This document shows, one piece after another, positions 1-9,400 of a stretch of DNA of 51,490 nt; within the stretch, counting starts at the first letter, position 1, and each line of letters begins with the position of its first letter. The notes below the pieces were generated by a model, which saw only the letters and a list, made by a program, of their open reading frames with translations, was not told where the DNA came from and made no database searches. The stretch is from Halocafeteria seosinensis (Eukaryota; Sar; Bigyra; Bicosoecida). The stretch is taken from the NCBI GenBank assembly GCA_001687465.1, contig LVLI01000564.1, positions 1 to 51,490 on the forward strand. The letters run 5' to 3'. The translations under genes were made by a program, and so were the position numbers.

Positions 1-816
1 AAAACAATGAAGTTTACGTGCTAGGTTGATGCTAAAGCACCTGAGGTAGCTATACCATGGTAACTTACCTGAGAAGAGTGAATGTCCGTAAAACCGACTT
101 GCTCGATTCAGAATTCCCATAGTTTTGGGACACCTTGAGCTTACTTCCGAATTATCTATGTTGTGTAAGTCCAGATACGACACACTCCAATCTCCACCTG
201 TATGACTGACACTATATTGTCCCTTGTTTGACTCATCTTCTTTCTTGTCATCCTCCTCTGTGGAATCCTTGTTGCTCCACACCGGTGCTCTATACTGCTG
301 AAACTGCCGTTGACCTTTCAAGGCTAGTAATTCATTCCTGATGTCGGGGAAGGCTTCCTTGAGTTCGGCTATCCATTGCAAGGATGAGGGAATCGTGTGT
401 AATGCACCATCATCTCTGTACCAGATAGGTGTAGCCGTAAGCCCTGGAAGCAATTCTGGGCATCCTTTCTGCCAGGAAGACAAAGATGGCATCGGTTCCT
501 CGGCCTCTGTCGGCGTCTTCCTCCACATATTCGAGTGAGTAAATCGGACTGCTTTATGACCTCGAATGCCACAGGATTCGCATGCAAACCAAGCATTTAA
601 GCGCTGTATTTCTCGAAATGAGTGCGTCGCCAATTCCAAAAACCTCTCCGCGATCATTTTCCTGGAGAACTGTGTCAAATAAAAGGTCTGAAGCACTTCA
701 TCCACAGTCTCTCGTGGTACAGAGACTGCCGTCTGATGGCCTTGTGGTACAGCAGTGCTGGATGTGTCTGTATCCTCCTCGACATTGTTTGAATTCCTCG
801 CTGGTGATGCGCTCAT
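1..816 (-). CDS. Aspartyl/asparaginyl beta-hydroxylase-like protein, 5' part
   Basis: Partial gene cut by the left edge of the window. The first exon runs from the ATG at 816 down to 69, where the frame meets a good donor (TCAG/GTAAGT); the rest lies in or beyond the intron. The 249 visible residues start with a polar, Ser/Thr-rich stretch. A region follows that matches the AspH fold: PGLTATPIWYRDDG, then WIAELKEAFPDIRNELLAL, an acidic insert, then GDWSVSYLDLHN and RCPKTMGIL. Family members are 2-oxoglutarate/Fe(II) dioxygenases that hydroxylate Asp or Asn, often in EGF-like domains in the ER. The iron-binding histidines should lie in the next exon, so catalytic competence cannot be judged. 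No obvious signal peptide is seen at this start. It is transcribed divergently from the FKBP gene only about 55 bp away. Confidence 0.75.
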   Translation of the reverse strand, partial: MSASPARNSNNVEEDTDTSSTAVPQGHQTAVSVPRETVDEVLQTFYLTQFSRKMIAERFLELATHSFREIQRLNAWFACESCGIRGHKAVRFTHSNMWRKTPTEAEEPMPSLSSWQKGCPELLPGLTATPIWYRDDGALHTIPSSLQWIAELKEAFPDIRNELLALKGQRQFQQYRAPVWSNKDSTEEDDKKEDESNKGQYSVSHTGGDWSVSYLDLHNIDNSEVSSRCPKTMGILNRASRFYGHSLFSGKLPWYSYLRCFSINLARKLHCF

Positions 817-871
817 ATTGCATAATTCTCTTCGTTTTGTACACCTTCTATCCAAGGACTATCAACCAAAA
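817..871. promoter_or_regulatory. Very short divergent intergenic promoter region
   Basis: Only 55 bp separate the start codons of the beta-hydroxylase gene (leftward) and the FKBP gene (rightward). Any core promoter must be bidirectional or overlap the two 5' ends. No clear TATA box is visible. That it is shared is inferred from geometry alone. Confidence 0.4.
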
Positions 872-1512
872 ATGAAGCAATCAATGGGTACTACAGACCA
901 CGCTCTATCCAAGGGCGTGGCTCTCGTGGTGGTAATAGCGTGTATAATGGCCTCTGTTGGCGCCGCTGACCGAGAAGACCTTCCTGAAGACGCTCAGCTC
1001 AGAATTGGAGTGAAATATCGTCCAGAAACATGTGATATGAAGACCCAACCCGGGGATAAATTATACATGCACTATACGGTATGTAATGGCACTCTTTAGC
1101 CTCTATGTTCTCCCTTCAGAGGAGTGGATTCAGGTTCACATCTTGCCCTTGAATGAAATGCCACCTCCATTTCCGTGCATATACAGGGGACTTTATACAA
1201 AGATGGCTCGAAATTCGATAGCTCCCGTGACCGCGATCAGCCACTGGACTTTGTCCTCGGAAGTGGCCAAGTGATCAAGGTACGTCCGTCCGGAATTGAA
1301 CCAAGATGTACAACAGCGCTAATTGATGGAAACATTTGCAGGGATGGGACAACGGTCTCCGTAATATGTGTATAGGGGAGAAAAGAAAATTGACCGTGCC
1401 GAGTGGGTACGGGTATGGAAAGCGAGGTGCTGGAGACAAGATTCCTGGTGGGGCGACTCTGGTGTTTGATGTCGAACTGGTAGATATCAAGCGGACCAAG
1501 CAGGACCTCTAA
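872..1512 (+). CDS. FKBP-type peptidyl-prolyl isomerase, secretory/ER (FKBP2-like)
   Basis: Three exons: 872-1078, 1187-1279 and 1342-1512, with introns of 108 and 62 nt. They give a 156-residue protein, close to the size of ER FKBP13/FKBP2. Residues about 14-31 form a hydrophobic signal peptide ending in SVGAADRE. The FKBP core follows: [20 protein letters not shown], then [35 protein letters not shown] and [15 protein letters not shown]. Each junction restores a conserved FKBP motif. The protein ends in KQDL, which resembles KDEL-type ER retrieval signals. The family isomerises Xaa-Pro bonds during folding in the ER lumen. It is divergent from the beta-hydroxylase gene and convergent with the peroxiredoxin gene. 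Confidence 0.9.
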
Positions 1513-1663
1513 ACATCAGGCGTGAGTGTTGTTTGATAGAGTACTAAATACGACGACACCCCTCTTCGTTTGTGTTCTTGTGTACCATGGTATTAGGTTA
1601 AACTAGGTTAGGTTAGTCATGCGTTAGTGCACGGTGATTGCAACAAAGGAAACACTACACTGG

Positions 1664-2763
1664 TTAGTTAGGCTGAGGAGTTGTGCGCACATACTTCTTT
1701 CCAGAAGGAAGTTCATGACTTTTCATGGATGGGAATTTGGACTTGGCGTCATCTTCAGAAACAGAGGGGAGTATCATCACATCGTCTCCTTGCTTCCAGT
1801 TCACAGGGGCTGCAACACAAACCACATACGAGTCCGATACCTCCACGTACTTGAGTAAAGCAATACATAACTTACTTGCAACGGGATGCTTGGAACCCAA
1901 TTGGAGTGCGTCGACGACGCGCAGGAGTTCTTGAGCGCTTCGTCCAACCGAGGGAGGATATGTCAGGGTTAGCTTTACTTTCCCGTCAGGTCCAAACACG
2001 AAGCATGCACGAACAGTGACCGGGAGGTTAGCGTTATCTTTTTCCTCAGGATCAAGCATCTTTAGCTGTGTTGCGAGGGTTCGGTTCTCATCTCCAATGA
2101 TCGGGAAGTTGATCTTGACCTTGCCGTACGACTCGAGATCCTTGATCCACTCATTGTGGCTTTCCACTGTATCACACGATATGGCCATGAGTTTCATGCC
2201 GCGCTTATCGAATTCATCTTGACGCTTTGCCATCTCGCTGAGTTCCGTCGTGCAGACAGGAGTGAAGTCTCGGGGATGGGAGAAAAGCATTCCCCAGGAG
2301 CCTGTAGGACGTTCACAGTCGAAGCGGGCTTCAACTTGCACCGTAAGATACGTATCTTGTAGGTTTTCGTACCTTTAAAGTACTCCCGGAGGTTCATCTC
2401 GCCGTGGGTGGTGTTCACCTTAACATCAGGGATCTGCAGGGGTGCAAAACATGAGCATGCACAGTGATAATAAGCCACACAGCGAACGTGAACGTCGAAT
2501 GTTCAAAGGATATCCCAAGAAACCAGTTCGTTCAACCTGGATACTTGTTCAACTTGGATACTTGTTCCCTATACACAAGTACAGACTCAATCTACGTCTT
2601 CTCCATAATGAGATGACCAGTATCTCAGTATGTTAGGCGCCCTTGTGGTGCAAAAACCGAACAGAGAACATGCACGGAACGTCGAGGAGCGTCGAACGAA
2701 CGCCAAGCGCTTTGGATCATCATCTGACCGCCAACTTACGTCGTCTCCAATGGTCAATGACAT
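1664..2763 (-). CDS. 1-Cys peroxiredoxin (Prx6 type)
   Basis: Four exons on the minus strand: 2763-2740, 2433-2373, 2301-1876 and 1809-1664 (introns 306, 71 and 66 nt) give 218 residues, the usual Prx6 length. The first exon codes for just eight residues, MSLTIGDD, and joins to IPDVKVNTTHGEMNLREYF. The peroxidatic cysteine lies in SHPRDFTPVCTTEL. The C-terminal domain includes the family motif VATPVNWKQGDDV, which appears only after the 66-nt intron is removed. No separate resolving cysteine motif of 2-Cys enzymes is seen. The enzyme reduces H2O2 and organic or phospholipid hydroperoxides, mainly in cytosol or nucleus. The 8-codon first exon rests on the good donor (GTAAGT) and the fit to the family N-terminus. 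The gene is convergent with FKBP, leaving about 150 bp between stops. Confidence 0.92.
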
Positions 2764-3476
2764 GGTTCAGAGCGAGGATGTGTGTATATTCTTCCCAATA
2801 CTGATACTGCTCAATGAGGGCGCAAAAGCTGGCAATTTCTTTCTTTCGGACGAAACTCGTTCCTTCAGCTGCCGCATAGAACAATCCAAATTATTCTGTG
2901 AATACTGTACTTCCTCCGAGGCTCCGGAGTCTCAGACCGGAACGAAGCCTTGCGGTTACCGCAATTACAACTCCGGGACTTTGTCGTACGGCAAACGTAT
3001 GTACAGTGTAACAGTATATCGCAAAAGGGTGCTCGTAGATTAACTGGTACAGACTGGGTGGGCCAGTGCACTTCACCAGAAATATGTCTGGTGCTGGTGA
3101 AGCATTTATATGTATACATGACTACAACTACTTGTACAGTATCAGGGATTTTGGAACTGGAAATTGCCAGAGACCGGAGAAGTTGCGCGGCGGCTTTCGA
3201 AGGATCGCGTTCGCAGCCGAGTTACAGTTTACGAGCTGTACGACTTGCAGGGAGCTGTTTGACATGTAGGTTTAGTGCGTATTGGTATTGCTCCTACCGG
3301 AGGACGTGTCTGCTACAGGCTACGCTACGCCGTGTGAGGGGTGAACCCCAGCCGGAACCGGTCCAACATCTTCACGATGTGGCGCATCAGCGTGACTGAC
3401 AGTTTGGCCGTCATCAGCTTGCGGGAGTTTCGCATCTCCCTTGTTCCAGCGGGAGCCCGGTGCTTTAGCGTCCCCA
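2764..3476. other. Intergenic, no supported gene
   Basis: 713 bp between the peroxiredoxin start and the end of the giant membrane-protein gene. Plus-strand open frames here have no recognisable motif. A short, basic, 36-codon minus-strand open frame (3435-3325) lies just past the stop of the giant gene in a locally GC-rich patch. I cannot tell whether it is coding. Confidence 0.5.
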
Positions 3477-6400
3477 CTACTCTTTCAGTAAGTATCGTCG
3501 CCTTGAAGGCTTAGTGGGTATGAACGTTCGTTTCATAGTTGACTTCTCATCGGCATTTTCTGATTGGCTAAGTCTCAAAGCGTGCCGGTTGGTACGAGAA
3601 GATAAGCCACCGGAAAGATATGCTTGCCCTCCATTTTCTTCTTGACCAAGACTCATTGGTAGGGCAGGTAAATGTCGAGGATTACTATCAACATTTGGCG
3701 GAGGGCCATATTCGAGGGAAGTATCCCGAAAACTTCCTGATGCATTCGTATCATGCAGTGACTGCTCGCTAATCGCTGTGAATTGTAAGGGATTGATGCC
3801 TCCAACAGGTTTTACAACATCCTCGCCGACATCATGCCTTCTTTGCGTGGATACGTTTTTCTTCGTCCGTGAACAGTCGTCAAACGCTTTTGAAGGCAAC
3901 TGACATTTGCTTCGGTTCAGAATTGTTTTGCAGCGCCCGTAATTCAACTGGTTACAACAGTTCGTACTTTGAAGGTATTTACGCACATTCCTCAGACGAT
4001 CTAAAAACAAAGCATTCAACGCTCCCATTGCTCTTGGAGAGAGGTAACACAAAACCATCAACGTAGCCAACGTAAAACAAACTTGAATTGTTATAACGAC
4101 TATATCAAGTCTCTCGTGGGATAGCGTTGAGGTCCCAACCGATGAAGTGGCGGACTTCATCGCTCCAACTCGTATCAAGCCAAGTCCAGCATTTAGGGCG
4201 GAAACCATGATCAGTAATGCCTGCAGTAAGCCAATTGGTTTCTCAATGTATGGCTTTTGGTGAATTAGCTGTACATAAGAGAGAATAAGTATTGATGTTG
4301 TCAAAACGAACTGCCTGGCACCTTCGGGAAACCATACAGCAATCAAAATGAGCATTAGCTTCCGTAGCATTACGATGATTTCCCACAAGAAACCTCGGGA
4401 CTTCATTTGGTATCCCCCAGTAAGTTTCCAAAAGTTAAATTTCTCGCGAGGCGTCCGCAACTTACTAAACCTCCAAAGAAAGTAGCTCGTCTGAACAAGC
4501 GGATATGCGACGCAGAAAACGATGAATGTAATCGCACCGACTGTTTGAAGGAGTATAAATGAAGAACTGTTGGTGTGAAGCCGCAGGTCCAATTCCGACC
4601 TTTCGGAGCCGTATATCCGTTTTGGATATGTCTGGAAACTTTGCACTGCGGTCATGGCTACTGACATGTAAAGCAAATTTAGCAACAAGATAGACGCCCA
4701 CACCGAGGTTCGAAACCATCGAGCGTTGTATGAAGCCCCGGTCATCGTACGGGCTTCCAAGAGCATGCTTATTACAAGGACAGCGATGAGCACAAGAATA
4801 GGGGTCATCATCGTCGACAAGGCCACGTGAAGTGGACCAAATCCCGTCAGACATCGGAATGCGCTGCCCTGAGCGGGATTCATGCTGGACATTTCCGTTG
4901 CGTCATGGAACCACGAACTGAGTCCCTTAAATGGAGATATCTTCATGGTATGCAGGATGCTTGCAATTTGCAAGTAATCAATGTAAAGTATGAGCGCGTG
5001 CTTGAAAGACTTAATATTGTACAGCGACACGTTACGCGTTAGAGCTTCCTGCTGTTTTGACAGTTGGCTTTGAGACGTTGCACTCTTCGTTCCATCATGG
5101 CAAGCGATATCGTCACCATTCTCCTGACAGCTTCCCTCGTCCGTACTCTCCTTGTGAGCGCGATAAGCGAACCCACCCACCACTGACAGCGCTATCAACA
5201 GGGACAGAGTAACGATAGTAGCGTTTCTTGTCGTACTTCCACAGTGTCCGCAGAATTCACCAGCAGTTTTCGAGTAACCGGCTGCACATTGTCTGCAAAC
5301 AGGGCCTTCATATCCTTCTGTACACGAAGTAACAAATGCCGTAGCATTGACCTCACATGCATCTGTAGGAACACACTCATGGAAGTTAGCCCCTCCGTGC
5401 TTTACAGCATCATCGATTACTCGGTGGCGAGGGAGCTCCTGTTGAACGCACAACTCGCACCAAACACCGTCCTTCAGTTTTGGCACGCCCGTAGAGCAGC
5501 TCATGCCTCTCTCTGGGCATGCTGTACAGGAAGAGCTCCCATACTCTGAAAAATATCCTTTTGCGCAAGCTCTGCATGTATCCGTATTAGATGGTTCAGG
5601 CTGAAACTCTCCAGGGTCACAAGGTACACACTCTTCGGTCTCGCCTCTGTACCCCTCCATACATTTGCACTCCCCTCCAACGATAGTTTTTCCCTCGCCG
5701 ACACACTGCTCAGGCTGAACCTCAATTAAGGCCGGTGTACTCAAAACCGGTGCGTTGCCGAGGTAAATGTGCAAAGAAGAATTTCCTACTCTTTGTAATC
5801 TCAACTGAAACGCGAATGAGGAGATGATGTCCCCAGAGGTAGTCGCTGCTGGATATTCAACCTCTATCGGGGGCTCGATATGCCCACTGCTTGGTCTAGC
5901 AAAAATGCAAAGGGGTGGATGTGTGGTTTTCCATTTCAGAGGACCATCACTGGTGCAAGTCCCTTTTGTTATTAGCTGTGCCGTCGCCGGGCTGCTACCG
6001 AAAACATCCAGCAACTGAATATACCCGTTGAGAGTTTTCCCAACCTCTTCTGTGAGTCCCTCCAATTTCGCGAAAGACGTACTGGCTGAAGCAGCGCCTA
6101 AGGCATGAGAAAACACCAGCCGTTCCGCTAAACGGTATGAGAAACCATTCCTCTGGAGAAACACGGCAAAACCAAGTTCGACATCGTAAGTGCCCCGCTC
6201 GAGGTTACGATTTTCCTTAATAACACCATCCTCTTTCGTCTCTGACACGGGAAACGACAAGGTCTGTTTAGGGTACGACAGCACAATCCGAACATTCATG
6301 GTAGCGCCCTGACTCAAGTAAAATGCACGCGGAAATATGCGCAACCATTTTCCTATCTGCATCGAGTTCGATCTCCCTTGAGGGGGTTGAATGACCTCTC

Positions 6401-9400
6401 TCTGAAGAACGGAGCTTTTGTTCATCAGTAGCAGAGATGTCTCGTTTAGCTTCTCTAACAATATTTGGTCAAATGAAACCTGAATACCTTGTCGCTCAGT
6501 GTTCACAATACTCAACCAGAAGCTTTTTCGTTGCAACGGCCGCAAGGATATCACTTCAGGGTATTCGCGACAGGTAAATACCGACGATACGACATACTCA
6601 ACAAAAATCCAGAAATTCCCAGTCCCTGTCTCGGAAGACTGAAACGCATGTGGCAAGGAATCACTCAAAGAACCGTCGAAAGCTGGTGCGTCATTGATCC
6701 AGGCATCTGTGGTTATACGCATCCACGCAGACGACCCACCTAACTGTCTCACGTTCTGCGGTGAAAACTTGAGACGTAATTCACTAGTGGACATAGGAAA
6801 CGTTTGTCCAGAATACTCCGATAATGCTATCCAAGAGTCGTCCGTCCGGTTTACGGGATTCCCACTACTGGAAAGCAACTCTACCGTCCATGTCATTCCG
6901 AGACTACCATAGTTGAGAAGACGAAACGGACGTTGCACTTCACTATCAGTCACACTTTGAGCTTCCTTGACAAACAATGTCTCCACATCAGCTTTTGCCT
7001 GTGTAACGTTCAGCACAAGCTCAACCGCAACTGTCTTCAACGGTTCTTGCTCCACGTTGAAGAATCGAACGTACAATGAGGAAAAAGTTACTCCAGCGGG
7101 AGCGCTGTCGGTTTTCACGGAAATGTTTTTTTCAAGTGCTACGATCCCCTGTAGATCTTCGAAGACTTCATCGTCAGGGGTTTCAGTGAACGAATGAATG
7201 CTTTCCGGAACCATCCACTGCACTTTAACACCAGAAGCAACGGTAAACAGGATGGGCTTTGTCACGTTTTCTTGGTCATCTTTCTTCCGCGAGATGGGAA
7301 TATATAGCTTATGTGGTTCAACTGACAGAGTATATCCTTCATGACTCAGAGCAGTAACGTTTTCCATAGCTATTGTAAAGTTTTGACTGGTTTGAAGCAG
7401 AATCTCCCCTTCGAGTAAAATGATGGTTTGAAGCGGTAGCAAAATAGAGCCGCTCTGGGATTCGAGACTACGCATTCTGGTAGTAGTTGCAGCTGTTATA
7501 GCCAGCTGCTTCCTGGTAACCTCTCGCCTGCTCTCTTGTAAAGCAAAGGATCCACCGTACTCATACTGTCGGCAACTAGGATTGTTTGCCTGTCGTCCTT
7601 CGCAGCTGTGATTCGATATCAATTTCATGACAGGTTGAACAGGGATACTAGAAGCCAGACCAGTCTTTTGAAACCTTTCAGCGCATCCAAAGTAAAGGGA
7701 GTTTAGCTCTGTGCCTCCGACATAGCTGTCGCTGCAAGCAGTTTGCAATTTCGGCTCTTCTCCATGCGCACTCTGAATTGATATGTTCATCTGGCCTCCG
7801 GTGACATTCTCTCCGGCACTAGTTCCCTCATCGACGTTAACTGCCGTTTTAAATGTTGTGGTACCACAATTGAAGCGGTGCTTATCCCCACATCCCGATG
7901 AAATATCCTCCGTCGAGGAAGACAGGTGGATAGACGAAGGAGTGGCAGTGGGGGTAAATGTAGGAGAACTGCTGCGACTAGGCGTCCCACTGCAGGTCGG
8001 GGTAGCAGTCCTGGAAGGGGAGCTTGTGGGAGTGGGAGAGGGCCGCGCTGTGCACCCGTTTTGTTGTTCGTTTGGAATCTTTTCACTACGACATTCTCGA
8101 CACTCTGAATCAAGAGTTGTAGCAAACTGGTAGGGAGCGCACTGTACACAATCTGTCCTATTACCGTTGGGAATTTTGCCTGGGCCACACTCATGGCATT
8201 CAGAATCCAATTCTGTTGAATATTGATGGTCCATGCAGTCCTGGCATTCATCTTGAGTAACGTTTGGAATTTTACCAGGACCACAGTTCTTGCACCGAAA
8301 GTCAAACATGCTTGCAAATTGATGTGGATGGCATCCTCTACATCCAGTTTGATTAGCATTGGGCACTTTACCCGGTCCACATTCTCTGCAACGACAGTCC
8401 CGACGTGTGGCATACTGGTGAGGAGAGCAGGATCTGCATCCGGTCTGAGTATCTGTGGGCACATTCCCAGATGGGCAAACCTCGCATGCGGAAGAGGAGC
8501 TGTTCCAGAACTGTAAGGCAGGACATTTTTGGCACTTCTCGATTACATCTCGGCACTCCAATTGAGGGTTTGTTCTTAACTGTGGGTACGTTGATTCAGG
8601 GTCTCCCATGGGTATAAACCAGGTGTCACAAGACCAACCATGCTCCTCCGCATGGTACAGTTGACCTCTTATAACGGTAAGATTGCCGGAGTTACGAGTC
8701 AGCCTCAAGCTAGGATGACCGTGGTTTTCTCCCACCATAAAGGATGCACCTGTTATTCCATCGCTGGTACCATGCACACCATTTTCTATAATCACTCTTT
8801 TGGCTCCCTCGTCGACTAGTCCCCCATTGACATAATTATCAGTTGCAACCTTACCAATCATAATTGTGCTCCTAGTAGAAAGTACGTATGCATTTTTTAT
8901 GACTACTCTCCCGCCATCCTTGCCAGTGTCACCACCGCAGATTCCGCCTGCGTTGTTTGCCTCGACGGCAACGTTTCCAGTTGAATAAGAATCTGTTATT
9001 TCGACATCCCCTCCTTCTTTCCCACATATACCTCCCGCACCATCACCTATAATTTTTCCGCGCGAAAAGCATTGAGCAATATGCACGGACTTACTATTTC
9101 GGCCAATGATTCCTCCGCTGCCTTCTCCGCTTATCTCTCCAGTAGAAAAACATTTTGTGATGTTCGTGTTGCCAAACTGCTCGCCACATATGCCACCTGA
9201 ATATTTTCCCTGGATAATTCCCGTGGAGTAGGATCTGGAAATACGCACTTCCCCGCTTCCTTCCCCACCAAGAATGCCACCACTGCGGTATTTCACTATT
9301 CCTGTACTATGGCATTCATGCACTATGACTTCCCCACCATTAAAACCAGCTTCTCCACCGCATATACCTCCAGCGAACAACCCACCGTCAAAAGACCCTA

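Noticed and set aside
2950-3399. 150-codon plus-strand open frame
   Set aside because: No motif, odd composition, no nearby splice context; probably chance.
4700-4722. tRNA B-box-like GGTTCGAAACC
   Set aside because: Lies inside the giant protein's reading frame with no cloverleaf arms around it.
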